Below are positions 1 through 6,479 of a stretch of 33,258 nt of DNA, one piece after another. The notes under the pieces are model-generated. The model did no database searches. It was not told the origin of the DNA and worked only from the letters and a program-made list of their open reading frames with translations. The stretch spans positions 1-33,258 of the forward strand of contig JAABSP010000058.1 of assembly GCA_011390345.1 (NCBI GenBank). The letters are read 5' to 3'. Each line of letters begins with the position of its first letter. Position 1 is the first letter of the stretch. This DNA comes from Desulfobacteraceae bacterium. GTDB lineage: Bacteria; Desulfobacterota; Desulfobacteria; Desulfobacterales; JAABSP01. The position numbers and the translations under genes were made by a program.

Positions 1-352
1 CGCTCAACATCAGTTTTCCTGTCGTATCATCCGCATTGGCTGCCATTGGTACTGCTGATGGAAGATCGGGATCTGTATTTACATTATCTGTTACCATCTT
101 AAAAAAAGAACTGGTAACCGCACCTCCGACATCAGCTGCCGTATTTACGAGACTCGCATCATACCCTATGGTCAATGCAGCACCGGCCAGATTGGTTGCA
201 TCGTCAACGGAAACCGTAACCGTAATCGTACTGCCAACGCCGACAGTTGCCGGAGTTGCATCGATGGAAAGCGTTGCAGCATTTGCTGCAGCCCCCATTC
301 CGAATATCAGCAGCGCCGGCAGCAGAACTATCATACAAAAATGCTTTTTCAT
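1..352 (-). CDS. Secreted cohesin-domain protein (3' end outside the window)
   Basis: Seen: a minus-strand frame opens at an ATG at 352, with GGAGG 7-8 bases upstream, and stays open to the window edge, so only the N-terminal part (about 117 residues) is present. Residues 1-24 form a signal peptide (MKKH, a hydrophobic stretch, then ANA-A). The mature part begins ATLSIDATPATVGVGSTITV and continues with VSVDDATNLAGAALTIGYDA. This is the opening strand pattern of cohesin domains: a 'V.VSV...TNLAGA...I.YD' signature followed by 'SLVNTAADV'. In cellulosomes cohesins bind dockerins; in other bacteria such proteins are secreted or surface scaffolds of mostly unknown role. The dockerin-like protein encoded just upstream on the same strand suggests a matched pair. 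A generic bacterial Ig-like or invasin fold is the main alternative. Confidence 0.72.
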   Translation of the reverse strand, partial: MKKHFCMIVLLPALLIFGMGAAANAATLSIDATPATVGVGSTITVTVSVDDATNLAGAALTIGYDASLVNTAADVGGAVTSSFFKMVTDNVNTDPDLPSAVPMAANADDTTGKLMLS

Positions 353-386
353 GATAACCTCCATAATTATCAATGTATATTAATTG

Positions 387-402
387 AGGCCAATTTTGGC
401 CT
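387..402. promoter_or_regulatory. 7-bp inverted repeat in the leader of the cohesin gene
   Basis: The arms AGGCCAA (387-393) and TTGGCCT (396-402) are perfectly complementary and separated by only 2 bases. They lie 35 bases upstream of the ATG at 352. The symmetry could be a small operator or a short hairpin in the leader mRNA. There is no T-run next to it, so it does not look like an intrinsic terminator of the dockerin-like gene upstream. Confidence 0.4.
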
Positions 403-461
403 TAACAGTAAGTTATTCTATTGATTTATTTTTCAAACAAACGCTCCGGCAGGAAGCGTCA

Positions 462-890
462 TCAGATAAAAAGGGACATTCGAGGAGGCCGTGCATCCGG
501 AGCCATTAGAAAAGAGGAGTGGATCTTTTCTTTCGATATCGAAAGAAAAGACTGGGGAAGGTAATCCGCCAGACAAAACTCCCCGATCAAGAGACAGGGA
601 AAATCGACAGAGATTGTAGACGTTAACTTTGCCGGTACTTCGGCCTTGATCACCGTCTTCAACCCCGCCGTGAGATACAGTGAGGAAAGAAGTTTCCGAA
701 GATCGCCCTCGAGATGGACATCCGTCTGAGCAGCATCCGTAAAAGCTTGAACCAACAGGATATTATCCCGAAGATCAACCTCGTTGTCCCGGCTGACATC
801 CTCCGGAGCAAAGCGCGGAAAACCCGGCAACAGGAATGCGACGAGCAGGAGCAGGACAATAAATTGTCTCGCGGTTCCGATTTTTCGCAT
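462..890 (-). CDS. Small secreted protein with a dockerin-like calcium loop
   Basis: The ATG at 890 is chosen over an in-frame ATG at 962 because it begins directly with a signal peptide (MRKIGTAR, then a strongly hydrophobic run ending LLPGF) and has AGGGTG upstream; the earlier ATG has no visible ribosome site. The product is 142 residues. Right after the signal peptide comes PEDVSRDNEVDLRDNILLVQ. This matches the first EF-hand-like repeat of type I dockerins (D.N.D..VDL.D...L), with Asp/Asn at the calcium-ligand spacing. A second canonical repeat is not obvious. The C-terminal half is not recognised. The gene lies directly upstream of, and on the same strand as, the cohesin-domain gene, separated by about 109 bases. 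Function is unknown; the cohesin pairing is inferred. Confidence 0.5.
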   Translation of the reverse strand: MRKIGTARQFIVLLLLVAFLLPGFPRFAPEDVSRDNEVDLRDNILLVQAFTDAAQTDVHLEGDLRKLLSSLYLTAGLKTVIKAEVPAKLTSTISVDFPCLLIGEFCLADYLPQSFLSISKEKIHSSFLMAPDARPPRMSLFI

Positions 891-1142
891 TCGATTCACC
901 CTGTTTCCGTTGCGCAGATTTAAGACCGCTCTGTTTCCCTTCAACCCATTCCTAAATTTCATTGAATGGCAAATTCAAACAATGCAATCTTTATGCCACT
1001 GATACCCATGAAGGCCGCAAACCAGCATTTCAACGATCTCACGGCCCCAGACCTATAAAATTTCTTTAACCGGCGGCCAGATTTTTTAAGCATCCACCCT
1101 TCCGCCACGGCCTTCATCGGCCAAAAAACGGATCATTTCTCT

Positions 1143-1183
1143 ATAGTTCTTTATTCCATTTTTTTGTCCTTGTAAAGAACTAT
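1143..1183. promoter_or_regulatory. Perfect 11-bp inverted repeat upstream of the M48 peptidase gene (candidate operator)
   Basis: ATAGTTCTTTA at 1143-1153 is the exact reverse complement of TAAAGAACTAT at 1173-1183, with a 19-base spacer. The two half-sites are centred 30 bases apart, about three helical turns, so a dimeric or tetrameric regulator could contact both from one face. The right arm overlaps the candidate -35 element of the downstream promoter. A long-loop RNA hairpin is an alternative reading. Confidence 0.5.
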
Positions 1184-1198
1184 TTTGCTTTGTATCAT
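1170..1198 (+). promoter_or_regulatory. Candidate sigma70-type promoter for the M48 peptidase gene
   Basis: TTGTAA (1170-1175) and TATCAT (1193-1198) are separated by 17 bases. They lie about 55 bases upstream of the start codon at 1253 in an AT-rich stretch. Each hexamer matches the consensus at four to five positions. The -35 box sits inside the right arm of the 11-bp inverted repeat, which would suit repression. Confidence 0.35.
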
Positions 1199-1252
1199 GT
1201 TTTATAGTAGATTACAAGAACATACGTCATCGATACATCCAAAGGAATATTT

Positions 1253-2716
1253 ATGTTATACCTAACCAACCGATTTTACTTGATTTGGACACTCATCATC
1301 CTGATCCTCATCCAATCGGCCATCCCGGCCCATGCCCTCACCATCCAGGAGGAGGAGAAGCTCTCGGTGGAGTTTATGGAGCTTGTCCGAAAAGAGTTTG
1401 AATTCATAGAAGATCCGGTTATTACCGGTTATGTGGAAAAGATCGGCCAAAAACTGCTCGCCGAACAACCGCCCCCTCCTTTCCCATACCATTTCTATGT
1501 TGTCAAGGCCGATGTCTACAATGCGTTTGCAGGTCCTGCCGGCCACATCTTCGTCAACAGCGGCCTGATCGCTGCCATGGAGAGCGAGGAGGAGCTTGCC
1601 GGGATTCTGGCACATGAGATCGCTCATGAGATCTCCCGCCATATCTCCGAAAAGATCCAGCGGGCTTCGAAGATCAATCTGGCCACCCTTGCGGGGATTG
1701 CGGCCGGCATCCTTCTCGGAGCAAGCGGCGCCGGAGCCGCGGCCAATGCGGTCACCATCGGCTCCATGGCCGCTGGCCAATCCCTCTCCCTTGCCTACAG
1801 CCGGGAGGATGAACGACAGGCAGACGGGCTCGCCCTCAAATACCTCTTTGAAGCCGGTTACAGTGCAAAAGGGCTGTTAAGGATGCTCAAAAAGATCCGG
1901 GAGAAGAACTGGTTCGGCACGGATATCATCCCAGCCTATCTGATGACCCATCCCGCGGCCGAAGAAAGGATAGCGTTTCTCGAATCCTGGCTGGAAAAGA
2001 ACCCGGATGATCCATCAACCGCCCAAGCGGAGACATCAGCAGATTTTGCCAAAGCCCATGCCCGGCTGGTGGCGCTCTACATCAATCCGGACATCGCGGA
2101 AAACTGGTTCCAATCGGCACTGGAAGCGCCCGCGGCCCCCTCTGCATATATCGATTACGGCTATGGCCTGCTGCTGGCCCGGAAGGGGTTGCGGGATGAT
2201 GCCCTGCACTATCTCAAAAAGGCTTTGGAGCAGCGGATCTTCGATCCGGTCATCCTTGCGGATCTGGGCAGGATCTATCTTCTGGACGGCCAGTACGAAG
2301 ACGCGGAAAAGGCGTTGAAGGGCGCGGTCAGCATAGATCCGGAGTATCCGATCGCCCGCTTCTATCTGGGACGGATTCAACTGGAAAAGAAGGAATACCA
2401 CCAGGCCGCCAAAACCCTGGATCGACTGCTGGAGACCCATCCGGATTACGATCCGTCGATCTACTATTTTCTGGCCGAAGCCTATGGCAGAGGGGACGAT
2501 CCCGGGAAGGGGCATTACTATCTGGGGATCTACCATTATAAAAAGGGAGATTTCAAGACCGCGGCATTTCACCTGAACCGGGCACTAAAGGGGGGAATCA
2601 TCGGGGATCAGAAGGAGGAGGTGAAAAAGACCCTCCAAAAGATCGACCGGGAGGCGGCAAAGGCAAAAAGGGAAGAAGAGGAGAAGGAGCCGGTGAGAAG
2701 ACCCCGCTGGCGGTAG
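1253..2716 (+). CDS. BepA/YfgC-like M48 metallopeptidase with C-terminal TPRs
   Basis: A 487-residue periplasmic zinc peptidase. BepA-type enzymes degrade misassembled outer-membrane proteins and help LptD and BAM assembly. Seen: signal peptide at residues 1-28 (hydrophobic core ending PAHA-L); M48 domain at about 35-250 with the zinc motif HEIAH at 121-125 and a third ligand, probably Glu187, in SREDERQAD; a glycine/alanine-rich hydrophobic stretch at 145-175; then TPR-like helical repeats at about 265-460 (for example 'ALHYLKKALE', 'QYEDAEKALKGAVSIDPEYP'). The tail is a charged Lys/Glu/Arg run ending RRPRWR. The domain order and length match the BepA family. Start: ATG with AAAGGA about 8 bases upstream. 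The gene is monocistronic and convergent with EF-G. Catalytic residues are intact, so an active enzyme is expected. Confidence 0.9.
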   Translation: MLYLTNRFYLIWTLIILILIQSAIPAHALTIQEEEKLSVEFMELVRKEFEFIEDPVITGYVEKIGQKLLAEQPPPPFPYHFYVVKADVYNAFAGPAGHIFVNSGLIAAMESEEELAGILAHEIAHEISRHISEKIQRASKINLATLAGIAAGILLGASGAGAAANAVTIGSMAAGQSLSLAYSREDERQADGLALKYLFEAGYSAKGLLRMLKKIREKNWFGTDIIPAYLMTHPAAEERIAFLESWLEKNPDDPSTAQAETSADFAKAHARLVALYINPDIAENWFQSALEAPAAPSAYIDYGYGLLLARKGLRDDALHYLKKALEQRIFDPVILADLGRIYLLDGQYEDAEKALKGAVSIDPEYPIARFYLGRIQLEKKEYHQAAKTLDRLLETHPDYDPSIYYFLAEAYGRGDDPGKGHYYLGIYHYKKGDFKTAAFHLNRALKGGIIGDQKEEVKKTLQKIDREAAKAKREEEEKEPVRRPRWR

Positions 2717-2766
2717 ACGGCTCCACTTCTATTTTGCCGATGAATTCCGCCTTTAAAAAGGACAAA

Positions 2767-2860
2767 AACCACGGAACACACGGAAGATTCATTGGATTTT
2801 GATCTTTATGCAACGAACCGAACCCGGCTTTTTTCCGTGTTTTCTGTGTTTTCCGTGGTT
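2767..2860. repeat. Inverted, degenerate 'ACGGAA'-type intergenic repeat between convergent genes
   Basis: AACCACGGAA (2767-2776) pairs perfectly with TTCCGTGGTT (2851-2860), and ACACGGAA (2778-2785) pairs with TTCCGTGT (2833-2840). The two halves are themselves short direct repeats of CACGGAA-like units. The element lies between the 3' ends of the M48 gene and the EF-G gene. The long loop (about 47 bases) and the missing clean T-run make it a poor intrinsic terminator, though A/T-rich flanks leave a weak bidirectional role possible. Similar C/A-rich intergenic repeats are familiar in Desulfobacterota genomes. Confidence 0.5.
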
Positions 2861-2895
2861 AAAAAATCCTTTAAAATTCGAACCTCACCTCAGCT

Positions 2896-4926
2896 TTACG
2901 CCTTATCGAACCGGGCGAACTGCATGGTGAAGGTTCCCCGGCCCTGGGTGGCCGAGCGCAGGTCCGTGGAGTAGCCGAACATCTTTGCCAGGGGAACCGT
3001 GGCCTCAATCACCTGCAGTACGCCCCGGGGTTCGATCGACTCGATCCGGCCGCCCCGGGAATTGATATCCCCGATCACCTCCCCCATAAAATCCTCCGAC
3101 ACAAAGACCTCCACATCCATGATGGGATCGAGAAGCGTGGGGCCTGCTTTCTCCAAGGCATTTCTGGCGGCCATCGAGGCGCTCACCCGATAGGCCAGCT
3201 CTGTGGCCATTCCCTCTTTAAAGGAGCCGCCGACCAGAACCGCACCGACATCCACCACCGGATATCCCATCAACGAGCCGCTGTCGAAAGACTCCATCAC
3301 CCCTTTTTCGATGGCGGGGATGAATTCCGCGGGAAGCCGTCCTTGGGGCAGCTCAGAGGTGAAGGTGTTTCCGGTTCCCCGGGAAAGGGGGGCCACCTTG
3401 ATCTGAACTTCGCCGAAATGGTGCTGGCCGGCCACCTCCCGGTCAAAGACCGCCGATCCCGTGCCCTCTTTTTGAATGGTCTCCCGATAGACCACCTGGG
3501 GCTTGCCCACATTGACCTGGGTCTGAAACTCCCGCAGCATCCGGCTGATGATGACCTCCAGGTGCAGCTCTCCCATCCCGGAAAGGATGGTCTGGCCCGT
3601 ATCCTCGTCGGTCTTGACCTGCAGGGTCGGGTCCTCCATCAGAAACTTTTTGAGCACCTCTTCCAGCTTCTCCTGATCCGCATGGGTCTTCGGCTCGATA
3701 GCGACCGAGATCACCGGCTCATAGAATTCGATCCGCTCCAGAATCACCGGATGATCCGCGTAACACAAGGTCTCTCCGGTTCCGGAATCTTTGAGCCCCA
3801 CCACGCCGACAATGGTTCCGGGGCCCGTCTCATCGACCCGCTCCCGCTTGTTGGCGTGCATCTTCAGGATTCTGGCCAATTTCTCCTTTTTATTGAGGAA
3901 GGGGTTGAAGACATCTCCGCCGGCCTTCAGCCTGCCGCTGTAGACCCGGACAAAGGAGAGCTTGCGCCCTTCTATCATGGAGACCTTGAAGATAAGGGCC
4001 GCCAGCGGATCGTTATCCTTGGGCAGACAGGTGACGCTCTCTTCGGTTTTGGGATTGACACCCTTGATGGGCGGGACTTCCGTGGGGCTGGGCATAAAGC
4101 GGACGATGTCGTCCAGAAGCGGCTGGATGCCCTTGTTTTTAAGTGCCGAGCCGCAGAGAACCGGTACGAGCTTCAGCCCGAGGGTTGCCCTGCGGATTGC
4201 CGCGATCAGATCTTCATCTGTGATTTCGGTCTCGGAGAGATAGGCTTCCATGATCCCGTCATCGGCCTCGGCCAGGGTCTCCAGCAGCTTCTCCCGGTAT
4301 TCCCGGGCTTTTTCCCGATGGGCTTCTTCGATCTCCTCCACCGTGAAGGTGGCCCCAAGGCTGTCATCGTCCCAGATGATCTGCTTCATGTGGATCAGGT
4401 CGATGATCCCGACCAGGGTATCCTCGATCCCCACAGGAAGCTCGATGATGAGGGGGTTGGCCGCGAGCCTTTTCTTCATCTGTTCCACCACAGAGAAGAA
4501 ATCCGCGCCGATCCGGTCCAGCTTGTTGACAAAGGCCAGCTTGGGAACCTTGTACTTGTCGGCCTGATGCCAGACCGTCTCGGACTGGGGCTCCACGCCG
4601 CCCACGCCGCAGAAGACGCCTACCGCGCCATCCAGCACCCGCAGGGAACGCTCCACCTCGATCGTGAAATCCACATGTCCGGGAGTGTCGATCACCTGAA
4701 TGTCATGGTCCTTCCACTGACAGGTGGTGACCGCAGAGGTGATGGTGATGCCCCGCTCCTGCTCGTCAACCATCCAGTCCATCACGGCCTCGCCGTCATG
4801 GACCTCACCCATCTTGTAGGAGCGGCCCGTATAGTAGAGGATTCTTTCTGTTACAGTGGTCTTTCCCGCATCGATATGCGCGATGATCCCGATATTCCGG
4901 ATCCGTTCGATTCTGCTCTTTTTCAT
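2896..4926 (-). CDS. fusA: Translation elongation factor G
   Basis: Ribosomal translocase GTPase of 676 residues, slightly shorter than the usual 690-705. All G motifs are visible: G1 AHIDAGKT at 16-23, G2 RGITIT at 58-63, G3 DTPGH at 80-84, G4 NKLD at 134-137, and the G5-like GSAL further on. Domains II to V follow in normal order; domain IV is recognisable around '[13 protein letters not shown]...' and the C-terminus ends '[19 protein letters not shown]'. Start: the ATG at 4926 overlaps the stop of the GerMN gene (ATGA), so translation is probably coupled. No rpsL, rpsG or tuf lies beside it, so this is likely one of several EF-G paralogues (some Desulfobacterota have additional EF-G types) rather than the str-operon copy. 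Which subfamily it belongs to cannot be settled by eye. Confidence 0.93.
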   Translation of the reverse strand: MKKSRIERIRNIGIIAHIDAGKTTVTERILYYTGRSYKMGEVHDGEAVMDWMVDEQERGITITSAVTTCQWKDHDIQVIDTPGHVDFTIEVERSLRVLDGAVGVFCGVGGVEPQSETVWHQADKYKVPKLAFVNKLDRIGADFFSVVEQMKKRLAANPLIIELPVGIEDTLVGIIDLIHMKQIIWDDDSLGATFTVEEIEEAHREKAREYREKLLETLAEADDGIMEAYLSETEITDEDLIAAIRRATLGLKLVPVLCGSALKNKGIQPLLDDIVRFMPSPTEVPPIKGVNPKTEESVTCLPKDNDPLAALIFKVSMIEGRKLSFVRVYSGRLKAGGDVFNPFLNKKEKLARILKMHANKRERVDETGPGTIVGVVGLKDSGTGETLCYADHPVILERIEFYEPVISVAIEPKTHADQEKLEEVLKKFLMEDPTLQVKTDEDTGQTILSGMGELHLEVIISRMLREFQTQVNVGKPQVVYRETIQKEGTGSAVFDREVAGQHHFGEVQIKVAPLSRGTGNTFTSELPQGRLPAEFIPAIEKGVMESFDSGSLMGYPVVDVGAVLVGGSFKEGMATELAYRVSASMAARNALEKAGPTLLDPIMDVEVFVSEDFMGEVIGDINSRGGRIESIEPRGVLQVIEATVPLAKMFGYSTDLRSATQGRGTFTMQFARFDKA

Positions 4927-5465
4927 CGGATGGTCTGCCTGTTCATGGGTATGGCCTCTCCCAGGTCCATATGACCTGCGAGGGTATTTACCTGTTTCCC
5001 GTCAATCAGAATCTTGACGGATTCGATCCCTTCGATATTTTCGACCAGGGAGTTCACCAGAGAATAGACCGTCAGCAGCTCAGATGCGCTGCCGCCCGGA
5101 TGGTTCCTTTGCACCGCCTCGTTCAGATCCACAAACGCGACAGCCCCCTGCAGAGAAAAGTTCCTCAGACGGGTTCCGGCCGGAAGGGTCTCCAAAAGAG
5201 GGCCTTCGGGGCCCCGGATCAAGGCTTCGACGATGGCCCTGCCCTTGGATTCGGCATCGGGGCCTTGGAAAATCGGCCGGGCCTCGGGGACGAGAAATGC
5301 GGCCTGCTGATCTCCGAAATAGAGATGCACGATCGATTCCTGCTCTTCCTGCCGGGAATCGATGACATGGGAATCCTCTGTATCGGCATCCAACATCCAA
5401 TAGATGGCAGCTCCTGAAAGGATCAGTGCCAGTGCGATGATTGTGATGCGGAATTTGAGATCCAT
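4923..5465 (-). CDS. Membrane-anchored GerMN-domain protein
   Basis: About 180 residues from the ATG at 5465 ([20 protein letters not shown]), which starts directly with a single N-terminal membrane segment or signal anchor. In-frame ATGs at 5480 and a start further upstream (5558) are possible but lack good ribosome sites. After a short acidic linker comes a GerMN domain: 'VHLYFGD...[10 protein letters not shown]', '[13 protein letters not shown]', '[20 protein letters not shown]', then '[21 protein letters not shown]'. GerMN domains occur in spore germination protein GerM and in many non-sporulating bacteria, where they are thought to act in the envelope, often near amidases. The pairing with EF-G (4-base overlap) is unexpected functionally but clearly transcriptional. 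There is no lipobox cysteine. Confidence 0.75.
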   Translation of the reverse strand: MDLKFRITIIALALILSGAAIYWMLDADTEDSHVIDSRQEEQESIVHLYFGDQQAAFLVPEARPIFQGPDAESKGRAIVEALIRGPEGPLLETLPAGTRLRNFSLQGAVAFVDLNEAVQRNHPGGSASELLTVYSLVNSLVENIEGIESVKILIDGKQVNTLAGHMDLGEAIPMNRQTIR

Positions 5466-5709
5466 ACCGTTTTCGCCCATCGTCCGGTTGAAAATTAAAA
5501 TGACAATAATATGCGAGCAGGTCACTCCTGTCAAGAAAGAAGCTTCTTTTCGCCCCAATTTTTCTACCGATGCTCCCGAATTCGATCTTTTCTCCCTCTG
5601 ATACCCAACAGAGTCCTTGCGCAGCCGATCAAAAGCGGGTAAGGATTATGATAATAGATAATAAGGATAAGAGAGATAAAAAAGGAATCGATAAAGCAAG
5701 GATGTGCCC

Positions 5710-6201
5710 ATGAAAGAAATGGATCAGTACGAGAAAAGCAAGATATACGACCTGCTGGTCGGAATTCCGCTCTTTTCCAATCTCTCGGAATCGGAGATCC
5801 AATATCTCTCCAGACAGATGCTCGTCTTTCGCCTGAATAAGGGGGATCGGATCTTTGAGGAGGGGGAGGCGGGAAACTGCATCTGCTTTGTGGCGGACGG
5901 GGTGCTCGATGTGATCAAAAAATCACAGCTCGGCACCAGTGTGGTCATTGCAGCCCTTCCCAAGGGAAGCACCATCGGCGAGATGGCCGTGATCGATGAT
6001 TTTCCCAGATCGGCCACTGTCATGGCCAGAACCGAGTCGATCCTGGTCACATTCACCCGGGACCGGTTCGATGAGATCATGGAGAAGCATCCGAAACTGG
6101 GGATCAAACTGCTGAAGGGGATCACCCGCTCTTTGAGCGTCCATCTTCGCCGGACTTCGGAGATGCTTTCGGATCTGATGCTGCCGCTGTATGTTCACTG
6201 A
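5710..6201 (+). CDS. Single-domain cyclic-nucleotide-binding protein
   Basis: 163 residues, nearly all one CAP/PKA-type cNMP-binding domain. Beta-roll signature: 'LNKGDRIFEEGEAGNCICFV' (about 42-61), 'GVLDVIKK', and the phosphate-binding cassette GEMAVIDDFPRSATV at about 90-104, keeping both the Glu (91) and the Arg (100) that contact cAMP or cGMP in the family. It therefore probably binds a cyclic nucleotide. There is no helix-turn-helix after the domain, so it is not a CRP-type regulator; it may act as a ligand-gated partner. The ATG at 5710 is preferred because AAGGA lies 7 bases upstream; a GTG two codons earlier sits too close to that site. A class III cyclase is encoded at 24868-26790. 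Confidence 0.85.
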   Translation: MKEMDQYEKSKIYDLLVGIPLFSNLSESEIQYLSRQMLVFRLNKGDRIFEEGEAGNCICFVADGVLDVIKKSQLGTSVVIAALPKGSTIGEMAVIDDFPRSATVMARTESILVTFTRDRFDEIMEKHPKLGIKLLKGITRSLSVHLRRTSEMLSDLMLPLYVH

Positions 6202-6221
6202 ATGGGGTTTTTTAATTGCTT

Positions 6222-6246
6222 AAAGGACGCAAAGGACCTAATGGAC
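6222..6246. repeat. Short direct repeat of AAAGGAC units
   Basis: AAAGGAC occurs at 6222-6228 and 6231-6237, and a variant, AATGGAC, at 6240-6246. The element lies just after the stop codon of the cNMP-binding gene, between convergent genes. It resembles the low-complexity intergenic repeats found in many environmental Proteobacteria and Desulfobacterota. The rest of 6202-6479 holds no convincing gene. Confidence 0.4.
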
Positions 6247-6400
6247 ATGGGGGGATGGCTGAAATGGATGTGAAGATGATGGGGAATTTTGGGGGCTTCG
6301 TTTTCTAAGAGTTCCCCTATTCCTCTCAGCGGTGATCGCGGAACTGAACCGGAAGGGACATATGGGCAGCAACGCGCCGCCGGAATGGGGGTATGGCGGC

Positions 6401-6431
6401 GCGCAGTCGATCTTAAAGCGCAGTCGATCTT
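6401..6431. repeat. 14-bp perfect tandem duplication (17-base period)
   Basis: GCGCAGTCGATCTT is present at 6401-6414 and again at 6418-6431, separated by AAA. It lies in the 278-base intergenic region between the cNMP-binding gene and the MBL-fold gene. It looks like a recent small duplication; no function is evident. Confidence 0.5.
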
Positions 6432-6479
6432 CAAAATCGGGGAGGGCTGCTGCGGGGCATCGGACCACCGCAAGGATGG

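Larger units (their letters stand above)
891..1252. other. Divergent intergenic region between the dockerin-like gene and the M48 peptidase gene
   Basis: About 360 bases without a convincing gene. The short frames here have no ribosome-binding sites and unnatural composition. The right half is AT-rich and holds the 11-bp inverted repeat and the candidate promoter described separately. The left half contains a loose inverted pair, GAAGGCCG near 1010 and CGGCCTTC near 1108, too far apart to be a simple hairpin. Confidence 0.6.

Noticed and set aside
2767-2860. Intrinsic terminator for the M48 and EF-G genes
   Set aside because: The arms pair well, but the loop is about 47 bases and no T-run follows the stem directly, so it is listed as a repeat instead.
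3343-4974. Long plus-strand frame (over 500 codons) opposite EF-G
   Set aside because: It is the antisense of a clearly conserved EF-G gene, has no ribosome site, and its product resembles no family. GC-rich codon use leaves the opposite strand open.
5617-5652. Promoter TTGCGC / TATGAT for the cNMP-binding gene
   Set aside because: The spacing is 24 bases, too long for a sigma70 promoter; no better pair was found in the AT-rich leader.
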